A DNA stretch of 64,000 bases from Trinickia acidisoli. GTDB lineage: Bacteria; Pseudomonadota; Gammaproteobacteria; Burkholderiales; Burkholderiaceae. The stretch is taken from assembly GCF_017315725.1 (NCBI RefSeq), contig NZ_JAFLRG010000002.1, positions 1,674,001 through 1,738,000 on the forward strand, written 5' to 3'. The stretch's first letter is position 1; each line of letters begins with the position of its first letter. The translations under genes and the position numbers were made by a program. The notes beneath the pieces are model-generated. The model ran no database searches, was not told the DNA's origin, and worked only from the letters and a program-made list of their open reading frames with translations. Positions 7,705-15,262 of the stretch are shown here, in pieces.

Positions 7705-8967
7705 TTATCCCTCCACAGGCATCGCGGCAGGGATGACGAGTAGCAGCTCGGATTCATCGACCAGTCGAAATACCGGCCGCTTGCCGGACAACCGCTCGCT
7801 GCCGTCGAGTATGATCTGGACACCCTCGCCGCGCTTATCCATCATGGCAGTACGTCCACTAAGATCTCTTTCGCCATCAGGCACTGGACATTTAGCAAGC
7901 AGACTTGTAATTGCTTCATTACGAGACGCTTGGCGGTAAGGCAAACTCTCCACCGTCATCGTATTCGGGATCGCTCCCGGCGAATACAACTCGAGTCGGT
8001 CGGCGAACAAACGAAGCCTGATCTTAGCGCCATGGATCGAGTAGTCCCGATGCGCAACGGCATTGACAAGAGCCTCGAATACAGCCGTCATGTCGTATTG
8101 CGGGAGGTCGTGACGCCCCTCTCGCTTGCTCGCGAACACACTCATGTTCTTTTTGACGAAATGGCTGGCCTCCAGCACCTGCACGTCGAGTGAGCCGGTG
8201 ATGTCTTGTGCATCGACCTGATAAGCCGCGTCGGCTTGGGGTAACGCTTCGGTTCCTCGGTACGCCACGGCCTGAATGAATGCGTTGGGTAGCCAGCGGC
8301 GCGGGTCCGCGCTTGCCATCAAAACGCCTGCAACAGTGGGGCGTATCGTACCGTCCGCGTCTGGTCGAGCCATAGCTAACTTATCCAGCAAAACCTCACG
8401 ACTATCCGGAACACGAGCGCTGGCAAAGCGCTGCCAGAGCGTAGCCGTCAAGTCGTCCAGGGTCGCGCCGGGCACCGGCTGTTCATCGAAGCGAATGATG
8501 CGCGCTTGGCTGCGCTGTTGAAACAAGCGAGCCAGAAAATCAGGAGCCATCTCGCGTTTTGCGCTTCCCACACGATGCAGATACCCGCCTGGACTGCGAT
8601 GCACGAACAGGCTGCTCGCCACGTCGATTTTCAGCACGGGCAGTTGCTCGCCCATGGTGCTCGGCAAAGTCAAACGTTCGATCACCGGGGCAAGCGGGGG
8701 ATTAACACTATCTATGCAAAGCTGCCGAACGAAGTCCTCTACGCTGTCCAAACGCTCCAGTGGAACGCCAAGAACCTCCCCGGCGTCATCCACCCCAAGA
8801 ACGCACACCCCGCCACGACTGTTGGCCAAGGCCGATAGTTCATCCGCCAGGGAATCTCGATGCGGAGCAGTAATTCTCTGCCCAGCAAAGCGCACTTCCT
8901 TGAGTTCGAGATAGGAATCTTCGCCAAGGCGGATCTTTTCGAGTAAAGCGGCGGCGTTGTCGAACAT
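7705..8967 (-). CDS. AlbA_2 (Schlafen-type) domain ATP-binding protein
   Basis: The product has 420 aa. The N-terminal AlbA_2/SLFN domain (about 15-135) is shown by SYLELKEVRFAG, the helix LADELSALANSRGGVCVLGV, and a strand ending GGYLHRVGSAKREM. The C-terminal half has a GHKL-type ATP-binding region, EALVNAVAHRDYS near residue 300 and LELYSPGAIPNTMT after it, as in transcriptional-regulator-like AlbA_2 ATPases. Such proteins occur with restriction and phage-defence genes; the AlbA_2 fold binds or cuts nucleic acid in Schlafen relatives. It follows the TrlF-like ATPase gene with only one base between them, so the two surely work together. Lower GC than the flanking genes marks it as acquired. 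Confidence 0.85.
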   Translation of the reverse strand: MFDNAAALLEKIRLGEDSYLELKEVRFAGQRITAPHRDSLADELSALANSRGGVCVLGVDDAGEVLGVPLERLDSVEDFVRQLCIDSVNPPLAPVIERLTLPSTMGEQLPVLKIDVASSLFVHRSPGGYLHRVGSAKREMAPDFLARLFQQRSQARIIRFDEQPVPGATLDDLTATLWQRFASARVPDSREVLLDKLAMARPDADGTIRPTVAGVLMASADPRRWLPNAFIQAVAYRGTEALPQADAAYQVDAQDITGSLDVQVLEASHFVKKNMSVFASKREGRHDLPQYDMTAVFEALVNAVAHRDYSIHGAKIRLRLFADRLELYSPGAIPNTMTVESLPYRQASRNEAITSLLAKCPVPDGERDLSGRTAMMDKRGEGVQIILDGSERLSGKRPVFRLVDESELLLVIPAAMPVEG

Positions 8968-8968
8968 C

Positions 8969-11842
8969 TCAGCCCTCCCTTCCCAATCGTTGATACCGGC
9001 GCTCGAACGCCTCCTTGCCCCCTTCCATCACCTGGCAAACCTCGTCACGCATTGCCTGATCTTGCAGCGAGCCAATTTGCTTTACGTAACACTGATTGTT
9101 GAAATCCAACACATGGATCAACTCCGCGTCGCCGTTCACAACGATGTTCGGGTTGTGAGTCACGATAGTGAGTTGCCGACGCAGCTTGTTCGATCGAATC
9201 TGTTGTACCACCAGACGGTAGATGAGATGGTTGTCCAAATCGTCTTCTGGTTGATCCAGCACCAGCGGTTCGCTACCATGCGCCAACAGAAAGGCCAACA
9301 TGGCTGCGGCGCGCTGACCAGCAGAAGCCTGTCCGATCGACAGAAAATCGCGACCATCCCCTTTTCGGCTGTACCAGACCTGCAAGCCGTCCTCCGGGAA
9401 CCAGCACAGAATGTGATCGATGAACTCCGGTCGCTTTTCCGCCTCACCGTTTAGGTACTTGTTGAACCAACTCCCAAAGTCGCCCTCGCCCCGGCACGCC
9501 TTCACGAGGCGCGTCTTCAATTCTCGGATAGCGACTCCGAATGCAGCGGTATCCCACTCGCCAGGTTTCTCCGCAAGCTCCGACAGGCGCATTAGGTCTG
9601 CCACCAGCCCTTTCGCCGGCGCTCCATCTTGGGATTCCTCGTACACATCGTCCGCGTATTTTCCTTCCGCAGCGCCAAGCAAATCCCTTAGCGAGCGCTC
9701 GATAGCACGTGCATCGCGGCTGTGCGGTATAAGCGCCATTCGCACATAGAGGTTCCCGTCCAAGGAGGATCTCAGGAAGTCATCGCGGCGGGCGCTGATC
9801 GCTTGTCGGGCGGACTCGACTTCGCTCAATTGGATATGCGCCTTCTGCTTGAGTGCGTCACGCTGCTTTTGCAATGCGTCCAGCCGCTTGATCTCGTTTT
9901 CCAGCCGCTGTTTTTCCTGCACCAGACGCCCGTACTCGCTCGGGTCATTCACGCCCTGCTGCTGCAAATCCGTCTTGAGCTTCTCATACGCGGATGTGGC
10001 ATCTTCCGCCCGGGTTGCCCATGCGGAGGCTTTCAATTCCGCCCTGAGTACCCGATGTCGCTCATCGATTTGCCCGGCGGCGCGATCGAGTTCCGCCCGT
10101 GCCTTGTCGATAGCGGCATGCAACATGCGAACGATCTGCAGAACGGATTCATCGCTTACGGCATCGAACAGACCTTCCGGCAAGTCTTCTGCCAGTAGTT
10201 CTCGAGCAAAGCCCTTCAAGCGATTCGAAAGATCGGCGGCGCTCTGGAACTGGCGGTCCAACTCGCGGCTCTGCCGGCTGGTCCGCTGATAGTTCTTCAA
10301 AATCACAGTGTGATCGTCACCTTCAAATCGTGCCAGCTTGCGCTGTACATCTTGCAGGCTAAGACTCAGGGCATCGCGACTCTGCAACTTGCCGTCAAGC
10401 TCGCGTATCTGCGCACGCGTCGCGCCGAACGCTCTCCTAGTCTCATCGAAAGCCGCTTGCTGCACACGTGTACCAGCCGCATCGTCGATCACCTTAAGTA
10501 ATGCCTGTTGGCTGTCACCAGCAAGTGCCGCAATCTGCCCCTGGCTAAACAAGCGGATCGGAAAGCGCTGCTCGTCAATGAGCTGGCTGCTCGACGGCTT
10601 GAAGTCTTTAATCGACTCGTCCCACTCTTCGACGACCTGCCCCTGGCCATCTTGTCGCCAAATCAGCCGATACGAGACGCCGTCCCGGCTAACGCGTGCG
10701 GATACCCGCATCTCCGGACGCAGACCGCCTTCATCATTGCGGTTCTTCGCTACCTTGTCGAATCGAGCAAACGTCTGCCCAGCCTCGGAGCTCGGCGCAA
10801 GCTCCTTCTCGCGCCGATACGCAAGCCGCAATGCGTGTACGACCGTGGACTTCCCTGTGCCTCGCCCGCCGATCAGCGCATTGAAATAGGGGTTAAACGT
10901 CAGAATGGCCGGCTGACGACGCCCCATGAATCGAGCATCGTCGATCTCGATGGATTCGATGAAATGCTCAGGCCTATCGAATGGCGTAAACCCGTCACGA
11001 TCGTCGCTGCGTCGAATCGACACGCCTTGCTGGCCATCCAACAGCGCCAAGCGTAGACCTTCGACGCTGGGCCTGGACATCTTGACCCACGTATAGCGAG
11101 AACCTGGAACCGCCAATCCTTGAAACGTATGGCAATCGCTCCCAACGACCTTGGCAAACGGTAGCTTCAATTCGTCCAACAGCGTTGGCGGTTGACAGGC
11201 CTGATCACACCACTCCACAGCGAGGATGCCAGGCTCTTGCACGACCTGCTTCACCGTAGTCGTGTCGAGTCGGCACTTACGCGTCCCTGGCTCCACTTGC
11301 AGCAGGCCCTTATCGCAGTCTGCATGCGCGGGTATCGCTACCCCGCCAGCCGCCAGGATCTCTTTGACCACTTTCGCGGCTCCCTCTCGGGTTACGTCAT
11401 CGCTGTCGCCGCGAGTACCCTCATAGCGCACAACCGCCAACAAGTCGCTGACGGTTTGGCCACTTGCGGACGGGTCAAAGATCGCCAGCAGATGGAAGCC
11501 GCCCTGCACGGAAATCTCCACCCCTGGGAAGATATGCAACTCCCGAAAACCTGCTGCAGCAGCGCCCGCATCCGCCTCGCTCTTCATCCACGCGTACGCA
11601 AGCTTGAGCTTATCGATCCACTCGCCACTGTTATGGTCTGTCACGGCAACACAATCGATCTCGGCCGCCATGTACTTGAGCAACCACTTTTCCGGCGTGA
11701 TTTCATCCGGCGTGCCAACAACCTTTTGCCACGCAACGGTGTCTTTGGATGCGGGCGTATGCGTATGGATGTCGAACTTCCACCATCGAGCGCCGGGATA
11801 TGGCCAGTTCTGGGTCATGAAGGATTCCTCGCTAGGTCGCAT
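8969..11842 (-). CDS. TrlF-family PHP-domain SMC-like ATPase
   Basis: The product has 957 aa. Residues 1-300 are a PHP metal-dependent hydrolase domain with DIHTHTP (24-30), VTDHNSGE, GVEIS, PAHAD and GSDCHT, a complete metal-ligand set. Walker A GGRGTGKST lies near 323-331, a long heptad-rich coiled coil spans about 480-700, and the ABC-type Walker B LVLDQPEDD sits near 860 with the switch His in VTHNPN. This is an SMC/Rad50-like ATPase fused to a nuclease- or phosphatase-like PHP unit, as in the single-gene defence protein Ppl. The ATG at 11842 has AAAGGGAGG 8 bases upstream; one at 11818 also has GAGG. It overlaps the upstream RHH gene by 11 bases and abuts the AlbA_2 gene. Confidence 0.88.
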   Translation of the reverse strand: MRPSEESFMTQNWPYPGARWWKFDIHTHTPASKDTVAWQKVVGTPDEITPEKWLLKYMAAEIDCVAVTDHNSGEWIDKLKLAYAWMKSEADAGAAAAGFRELHIFPGVEISVQGGFHLLAIFDPSASGQTVSDLLAVVRYEGTRGDSDDVTREGAAKVVKEILAAGGVAIPAHADCDKGLLQVEPGTRKCRLDTTTVKQVVQEPGILAVEWCDQACQPPTLLDELKLPFAKVVGSDCHTFQGLAVPGSRYTWVKMSRPSVEGLRLALLDGQQGVSIRRSDDRDGFTPFDRPEHFIESIEIDDARFMGRRQPAILTFNPYFNALIGGRGTGKSTVVHALRLAYRREKELAPSSEAGQTFARFDKVAKNRNDEGGLRPEMRVSARVSRDGVSYRLIWRQDGQGQVVEEWDESIKDFKPSSSQLIDEQRFPIRLFSQGQIAALAGDSQQALLKVIDDAAGTRVQQAAFDETRRAFGATRAQIRELDGKLQSRDALSLSLQDVQRKLARFEGDDHTVILKNYQRTSRQSRELDRQFQSAADLSNRLKGFARELLAEDLPEGLFDAVSDESVLQIVRMLHAAIDKARAELDRAAGQIDERHRVLRAELKASAWATRAEDATSAYEKLKTDLQQQGVNDPSEYGRLVQEKQRLENEIKRLDALQKQRDALKQKAHIQLSEVESARQAISARRDDFLRSSLDGNLYVRMALIPHSRDARAIERSLRDLLGAAEGKYADDVYEESQDGAPAKGLVADLMRLSELAEKPGEWDTAAFGVAIRELKTRLVKACRGEGDFGSWFNKYLNGEAEKRPEFIDHILCWFPEDGLQVWYSRKGDGRDFLSIGQASAGQRAAAMLAFLLAHGSEPLVLDQPEDDLDNHLIYRLVVQQIRSNKLRRQLTIVTHNPNIVVNGDAELIHVLDFNNQCYVKQIGSLQDQAMRDEVCQVMEGGKEAFERRYQRLGREG

Positions 11843-12035
11843 GCGAAGTGCCTCCCTTTACCGAGCCACGGTCTTGTCGATCCACTTTCAGTTTGTGAAC
11901 TCGCGCGTAGTCAAGGACCAAGATTTCGATCATCGAAGCAACAGAGCGCCGCTCCCGCTCGGCGGCCATCCGCAGCAATTGCTTGATATCCGCAGAAGTG
12001 CGGATAGAAAGGGTTTCGTCCTTCACGCGTGTCAT
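11832..12035 (-). CDS. Ribbon-helix-helix (CopG/Arc-like) regulator
   Basis: The product has 67 aa. DETLSIRTSADIKQLLRMAA then ERERRSVASMIEILVLDYAR is a canonical ribbon-helix-helix: a short strand with alternating polar/hydrophobic residues, helix A, a turn and helix B. The C-terminal tail is basic. Such proteins bind palindromic operators as dimers, often autoregulating toxin-antitoxin or defence operons. A 12-bp palindrome (CTCGT-CA-ACGAG, 12044-12055) lies just upstream of its start. As the first gene of the cassette, overlapping the ATPase start, it most likely controls the cassette. Confidence 0.8.
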   Translation of the reverse strand: MTRVKDETLSIRTSADIKQLLRMAAERERRSVASMIEILVLDYARVHKLKVDRQDRGSVKGGTSHAT

Positions 12036-12043
12036 AGCATCGT

Positions 12044-12055
12044 CTCGTCAACGAG
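12044..12055 (-). promoter_or_regulatory. Palindrome upstream of the RHH gene, possible operator
   Basis: CTCGT-CA-ACGAG is a perfect inverted repeat ending 8 bases before the RHH start codon. A half-site of this length suits a ribbon-helix-helix dimer, which would repress its own operon from here. Confidence 0.35.
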
Positions 12056-12165
12056 GTAAGCAAATGTACTGCCTTTTGCGCCCTTTTTCCAGTATGAAGC
12101 GCCGTGACAACCGTCCCCCCTCCGCCTCGGCTGAGGTTAGCGGCCTCGACGTGATTGTCAGGCAC

Positions 12166-12393
12166 GTCAGGCGTCTGAAAATCGCCGTCGCTTCAGGCGC
12201 TGTCGAGACCGACTTCTGCGGCGGCATGGTGCGTGACAATCCCGAAATCAATCGGTTTGTCGCCGCTGCAACCGCACTCGGCCGCGCCGGCGTGCCGGAC
12301 GACATCGAGCCGATTATTGCGGCCCTGCTCTCCGATGACAACCGCTGGGTCAATGCCCAGCGTATCGAGGTATCGGGTGGGCTGGTCACCTAA
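12166..12393 (+). pseudogene. 3' fragment of a short-chain dehydrogenase/reductase gene
   Basis: The frame ending at 12393 reads IAVASGAVETDFCGGMVRDN, then RFVAAATALGRAGVPDDIEP, then AALLSDDNRWVNAQRIEVSG. This is unmistakably the C-terminal third of a classical SDR, where PGA(V/I)ETDF and the final WVNGQ/AQ.IEVSGG are conserved. The Rossmann motif, the catalytic Ser-Tyr-Lys and the start are missing, and upstream sequence belongs to the accessory cassette. The gene was therefore truncated, probably when the cassette arrived. Its stop overlaps that of the AraC remnant on the other strand. Confidence 0.75.
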
Positions 12394-12660
12394 GGAGTCC
12401 TAACCTTCGCCGATAGAAATTTCTTCCGATAGGCGGCGGGCAGCAAACCGACTCGCTGCTGAAACAGTCGCCGAAAGGAATTGCTGTCTTCGTAGCCCAC
12501 TTGGAACGTGATGCTGTCGAAGCTCATGCGAGTCGATTCGAGCAACTGCTTGGCCCGCTCCAATCGAAGCGTCTATTCGAGGCCCCTCGAGGCGCTCGTG
12601 GCCGAGCATTGTTCGGCAAGCAGCAAGGTAACGTGCATGGCGTGGCGGTTTGCAGTTGTC
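12390..12660 (-). pseudogene. AraC-family regulator remnant with internal stop
   Basis: Reading leftwards from about 12660: HVTLLLAEQCSATSASRGLE, a TAG stop, then TLRLERAKQLLESTRMSFDS, then ITFQVGYEDSNSFRRLFQQR and LPAAYRKKF before the stop at 12390-12392. The second part is a textbook AraC C-terminal helix-turn-helix. The region before the TAG resembles the first HTH but is shortened, and the N-terminal sensory domain is absent. Arranged tail to tail with the SDR fragment, it is probably the former regulator of that dehydrogenase. Positions 12661-12767 show nothing else. Confidence 0.75.
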
Positions 12661-12767
12661 GCATGATATGCGTGATTTCTACATCTACCTTACAGGAATC
12701 GTTCTCGGCATCTCCTACAGGACAGCGCGCGCCGACGCGCCGCCCTGTATGTCCGATCCCTCCTGCG

Positions 12768-14147
12768 CTATGCGCGATGTCCCGAGATCGGTCCCGCCTC
12801 GCCTGTCAGGTTCAGGATACGGTCGACCCAAGAAAGAAACGTCGACAACGTGAAATCCGAAGATCGGTCGGTGCGGAACGCCTTCATCACCGGTGTATCG
12901 GCCGGGTCCTGCTGATTGAGCAAATCGGCGACGAACGTGCCGACGTCCGCATTGATGCCGTTCTCATGGACACGCGATCCCGTGAAACTGACTACGGTGA
13001 CCTGGTGGTTGTGCATGAAATCGTTGCGCGCCCAAGGCATGAAGTAGCCGAAGTTCGGCAACGGATTGAGCGTGCGTTTCAGCAGATCCAATTCCTGCCC
13101 GAACATCGCCATCGAGAGCGCATCCTTGCTCCCATCGTCGGGCGTGGCGATCACCGCGGGCGTGAACGCGCGATAGTGATAGGCGGCGATGATCTCGTCG
13201 CGCTGATACGTCGTGTACCCGAATCGATCGTGGGGGAACGTTTGCGACAACGCCGCATACGCGCTGCCCATATTGTTCGGATCGAAGTATGGCGACAGCT
13301 TGCTGTTGATCGTGATCATGCCGTCCGGTCCCGTCATACCCCATTCCGTCTTCACCCTGTCGTAGAGCCCGACGGAGGGATGCGTCGAAGGATCGGCGCC
13401 GAACGCGGTATTGAAGACAGTGCCCGCGTCGTCGAGCATCGAGCTGTGCGCTTGGGGCTGCAGCGTGTTGCGCAGCGTCGCATAATTGGCCAGTGCGCCG
13501 TAACCGCCCGCGCTCGTGCCATACACGAGCAGCCGGTTCGGTTTGCCGAAGCCGTGATCGACGAGCCATTGCGCCACGGCTTGCGCGTTCTTCATGCCGC
13601 CGTAGTGTTGAATGCGCCACTCTCCGGTAGGCGCCGTGTAGCTGCGCACGGCACTGCCCATATGAATGTCGCCCGTGCAATACGGCACGAACACTTGGGT
13701 CCAGTTCTGCGTTTCGACTTTCGGCTCGCCGACGAGGATATGCGCGAGATCCATCCGGATCATCAACGGAGATAGAAATGACGACAGCACGCTCTGGCTC
13801 AACGTGCCGTTCATATAGTTATGCGGGATGCCGTCCGAATTGAACGCGCCGAGCCCGGCCTCGGGGCCCGTCGTCGCCGTCTCCGAACACGTCGCGTAGT
13901 CCCAGCAGGCACCGCCGGGCTCCATCATGTAAAGCATGTTGTCCGATTGCGCTCGATTGATATAGAAGCGCATCGGCGTGCCGTTTCCGCATGACGCGCC
14001 GCTGCTTTCAGGCAGCACGACTTCGTACCATGAGTAGAACGGAATCGACGGATCCGGCAATGTCGTGTCCGTCGCTTTTGCGTTCAATGCGGCGCAGCTC
14101 AGCAAGCCGGCGAGGCATACTCGCTTCAGCCATTTGGATGCAGACAT
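12768..14147 (-). CDS. Pectinacetylesterase-family secreted hydrolase
   Basis: The product has 459 aa. The ATG at 14147 directly follows GGGAGGGAGG and gives a signal peptide (WLKRVCLAGLLSCAALNAKA). The oxyanion-forming EPGGACWDY is near 76-84. The nucleophile motif YGTSAGGYGA puts Ser at 212, and a downstream DDAG and a late His/Asp region complete an alpha/beta hydrolase of the pectinacetylesterase (Notum-like) family. Bacterial members are secreted esterases often of unknown substrate. The start is upstream of other in-frame ATGs only by the signal peptide. The gene lies 63 bases after the membrane-anchored protein gene at 14211-14927 and is probably co-transcribed with it. Confidence 0.85.
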   Translation of the reverse strand: MSASKWLKRVCLAGLLSCAALNAKATDTTLPDPSIPFYSWYEVVLPESSGASCGNGTPMRFYINRAQSDNMLYMMEPGGACWDYATCSETATTGPEAGLGAFNSDGIPHNYMNGTLSQSVLSSFLSPLMIRMDLAHILVGEPKVETQNWTQVFVPYCTGDIHMGSAVRSYTAPTGEWRIQHYGGMKNAQAVAQWLVDHGFGKPNRLLVYGTSAGGYGALANYATLRNTLQPQAHSSMLDDAGTVFNTAFGADPSTHPSVGLYDRVKTEWGMTGPDGMITINSKLSPYFDPNNMGSAYAALSQTFPHDRFGYTTYQRDEIIAAYHYRAFTPAVIATPDDGSKDALSMAMFGQELDLLKRTLNPLPNFGYFMPWARNDFMHNHQVTVVSFTGSRVHENGINADVGTFVADLLNQQDPADTPVMKAFRTDRSSDFTLSTFLSWVDRILNLTGEAGPISGHRA

Positions 14148-14210
14148 CCTCCCTCCCATGTCGATGACTCGAGGCATCGCAGGCTCGTGCAGGATGCACC
14201 GGCCCTACGT

Positions 14211-14927
14211 TCAATGCGCGTCGGATGAAGAAGCGTGATCGAACAACTGAACACGCAACGCCTGCAAACGCTGCGCGATGACGATTTGTTGCTGCTGGGG
14301 ATCGGGTATCGTCGCTTGGACCTGATCGAAGATAGCTCTGCTCTCGCGAGCGTAGGCCAGATAGCGAGGATCCCGCGCGGGCGACGGCCCTACGGTTTGA
14401 CTCGCGTACGCGTCCCACTGACGGCGTGACACCTCGAGATCGGCGCCGCGCGTGACCGGGTCGGGGTCGGCATCGGTCAGCAACGTTGCCGTCATCGCCT
14501 CCGCTTGCACCGGCACGATCTCGTTGCGAGCAACGTGCTCAGGCAGCTCCGCGAGAATTTGGCGGGCCAATCGGGTTCTTTCCGCGGCGTGCAGGCTGTC
14601 TCTGCCGCTCCCATAAGCCGCGATCCGATCGCGAAACCGCGCGAACGCGACGATGCGTTGCAGTTCCGCCTGCGCATCGGATCGCCCGGCCAGCGCTTTG
14701 CGCAATGCCGCGAGATCGAGTGCGCGCTCGGCCGGTCCTGGTTCGAGCGCAGGTGTATTCGTCGAAGCATCCGGTGACGGAAGCGCTTGCGCGGGTACCG
14801 TGTTCGTCGAGCGGGCGGGCGCGTCGACGGCTGCCTCCGAGAGCGTTTCGTACCGCCACACGGCTACCGCAACGATTGCGCACGCAACCAATAGTGCACG
14901 TCTCCAAAGCGATTGAGTTGTTTTCAC
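14211..14927 (-). CDS. Membrane-anchored periplasmic helical protein, lipase-chaperone-like in layout
   Basis: The product has 238 aa. One N-terminal transmembrane segment (ALLVACAIVAVAVW) is followed by a Pro/Ala/Thr-rich linker to about residue 70 and then a helical, charged domain (ALRKALAGRSDAQAELQRIV, ARQILAELPEHV, RESRAIFDQVQATI, a Gln-rich turn, QRLQALRVQLFDHA). I do not recognise the family. The architecture (single anchor, Ala/Pro linker, all-helical periplasmic domain, esterase gene directly downstream) is that of lipase-specific foldases, but the RxxFDY(F/C)L motif of those chaperones is not present. A dedicated helper of the neighbouring esterase is an inference from layout only. 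Confidence 0.65.
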   Translation of the reverse strand: MKTTQSLWRRALLVACAIVAVAVWRYETLSEAAVDAPARSTNTVPAQALPSPDASTNTPALEPGPAERALDLAALRKALAGRSDAQAELQRIVAFARFRDRIAAYGSGRDSLHAAERTRLARQILAELPEHVARNEIVPVQAEAMTATLLTDADPDPVTRGADLEVSRRQWDAYASQTVGPSPARDPRYLAYARESRAIFDQVQATIPDPQQQQIVIAQRLQALRVQLFDHASSSDAH

Positions 14928-15262
14928 ACCGCCTTTCCAGTGAGCCGCCGTGGGGAATTGGACTACGTTGTAGGTCGAAACCTGTACATCGTCAAAATCG
15001 GCGTTGAGCGTGGAACTCTAATTTTCGAGGGAATTAAATCCCGTCTCGCGGTTAGGCATAAGTCGACCGCCGTCGTCCTATGCGGAAGGCGTGGTCGGAA
15101 AGCTGTAACGAGATGAGCCGTCCGCTACGGGAAGAAGAGGGACGGCCGATCGAGATCGCCCTCGATGTCTCCCCGTGAGCGTGGAAGGTAAACGCGGCAG
15201 CTACGCGTGGAAGCTAAGCGTGCAAGCTGCCGGACTTCACGGCCCGATTGCTCGCCGACGGG
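14928..15262. other. Intergenic region between acvB end and the membrane-anchored protein gene
   Basis: I see no gene. The right half (towards 14928) must contain the promoter of the gene starting at 14927. The left half contains two hairpins, GCCGTCC...GGACGGC (15117-15146) and the longer one at 15195-15232. Neither is followed by a clear T-run. Confidence 0.4.
15195..15232 (-). terminator. Possible terminator hairpin after acvB
   Basis: CGGCAGCT pairs perfectly with AGCTGCCG across a 22-base loop that can itself extend the stem (CGC/GCG). It lies about 30 bases beyond the acvB stop. The following minus-strand bases (CGTTTACCTT) are only mildly T rich, so termination is uncertain. Confidence 0.35.

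Noticed and set aside
12501..13775. A 424-codon plus-strand open frame opposite the pectinacetylesterase-family gene
   Set aside because: Arg/His-rich antisense shadow that begins inside the AraC remnant; the esterase on the other strand has clear catalytic motifs.
15117..15146. GCCGTCC...GGACGGC hairpin considered as a terminator
   Set aside because: The loop is 16 bases and no T-run follows on either strand; it is also too far from the acvB stop compared with the better hairpin at 15195-15232.
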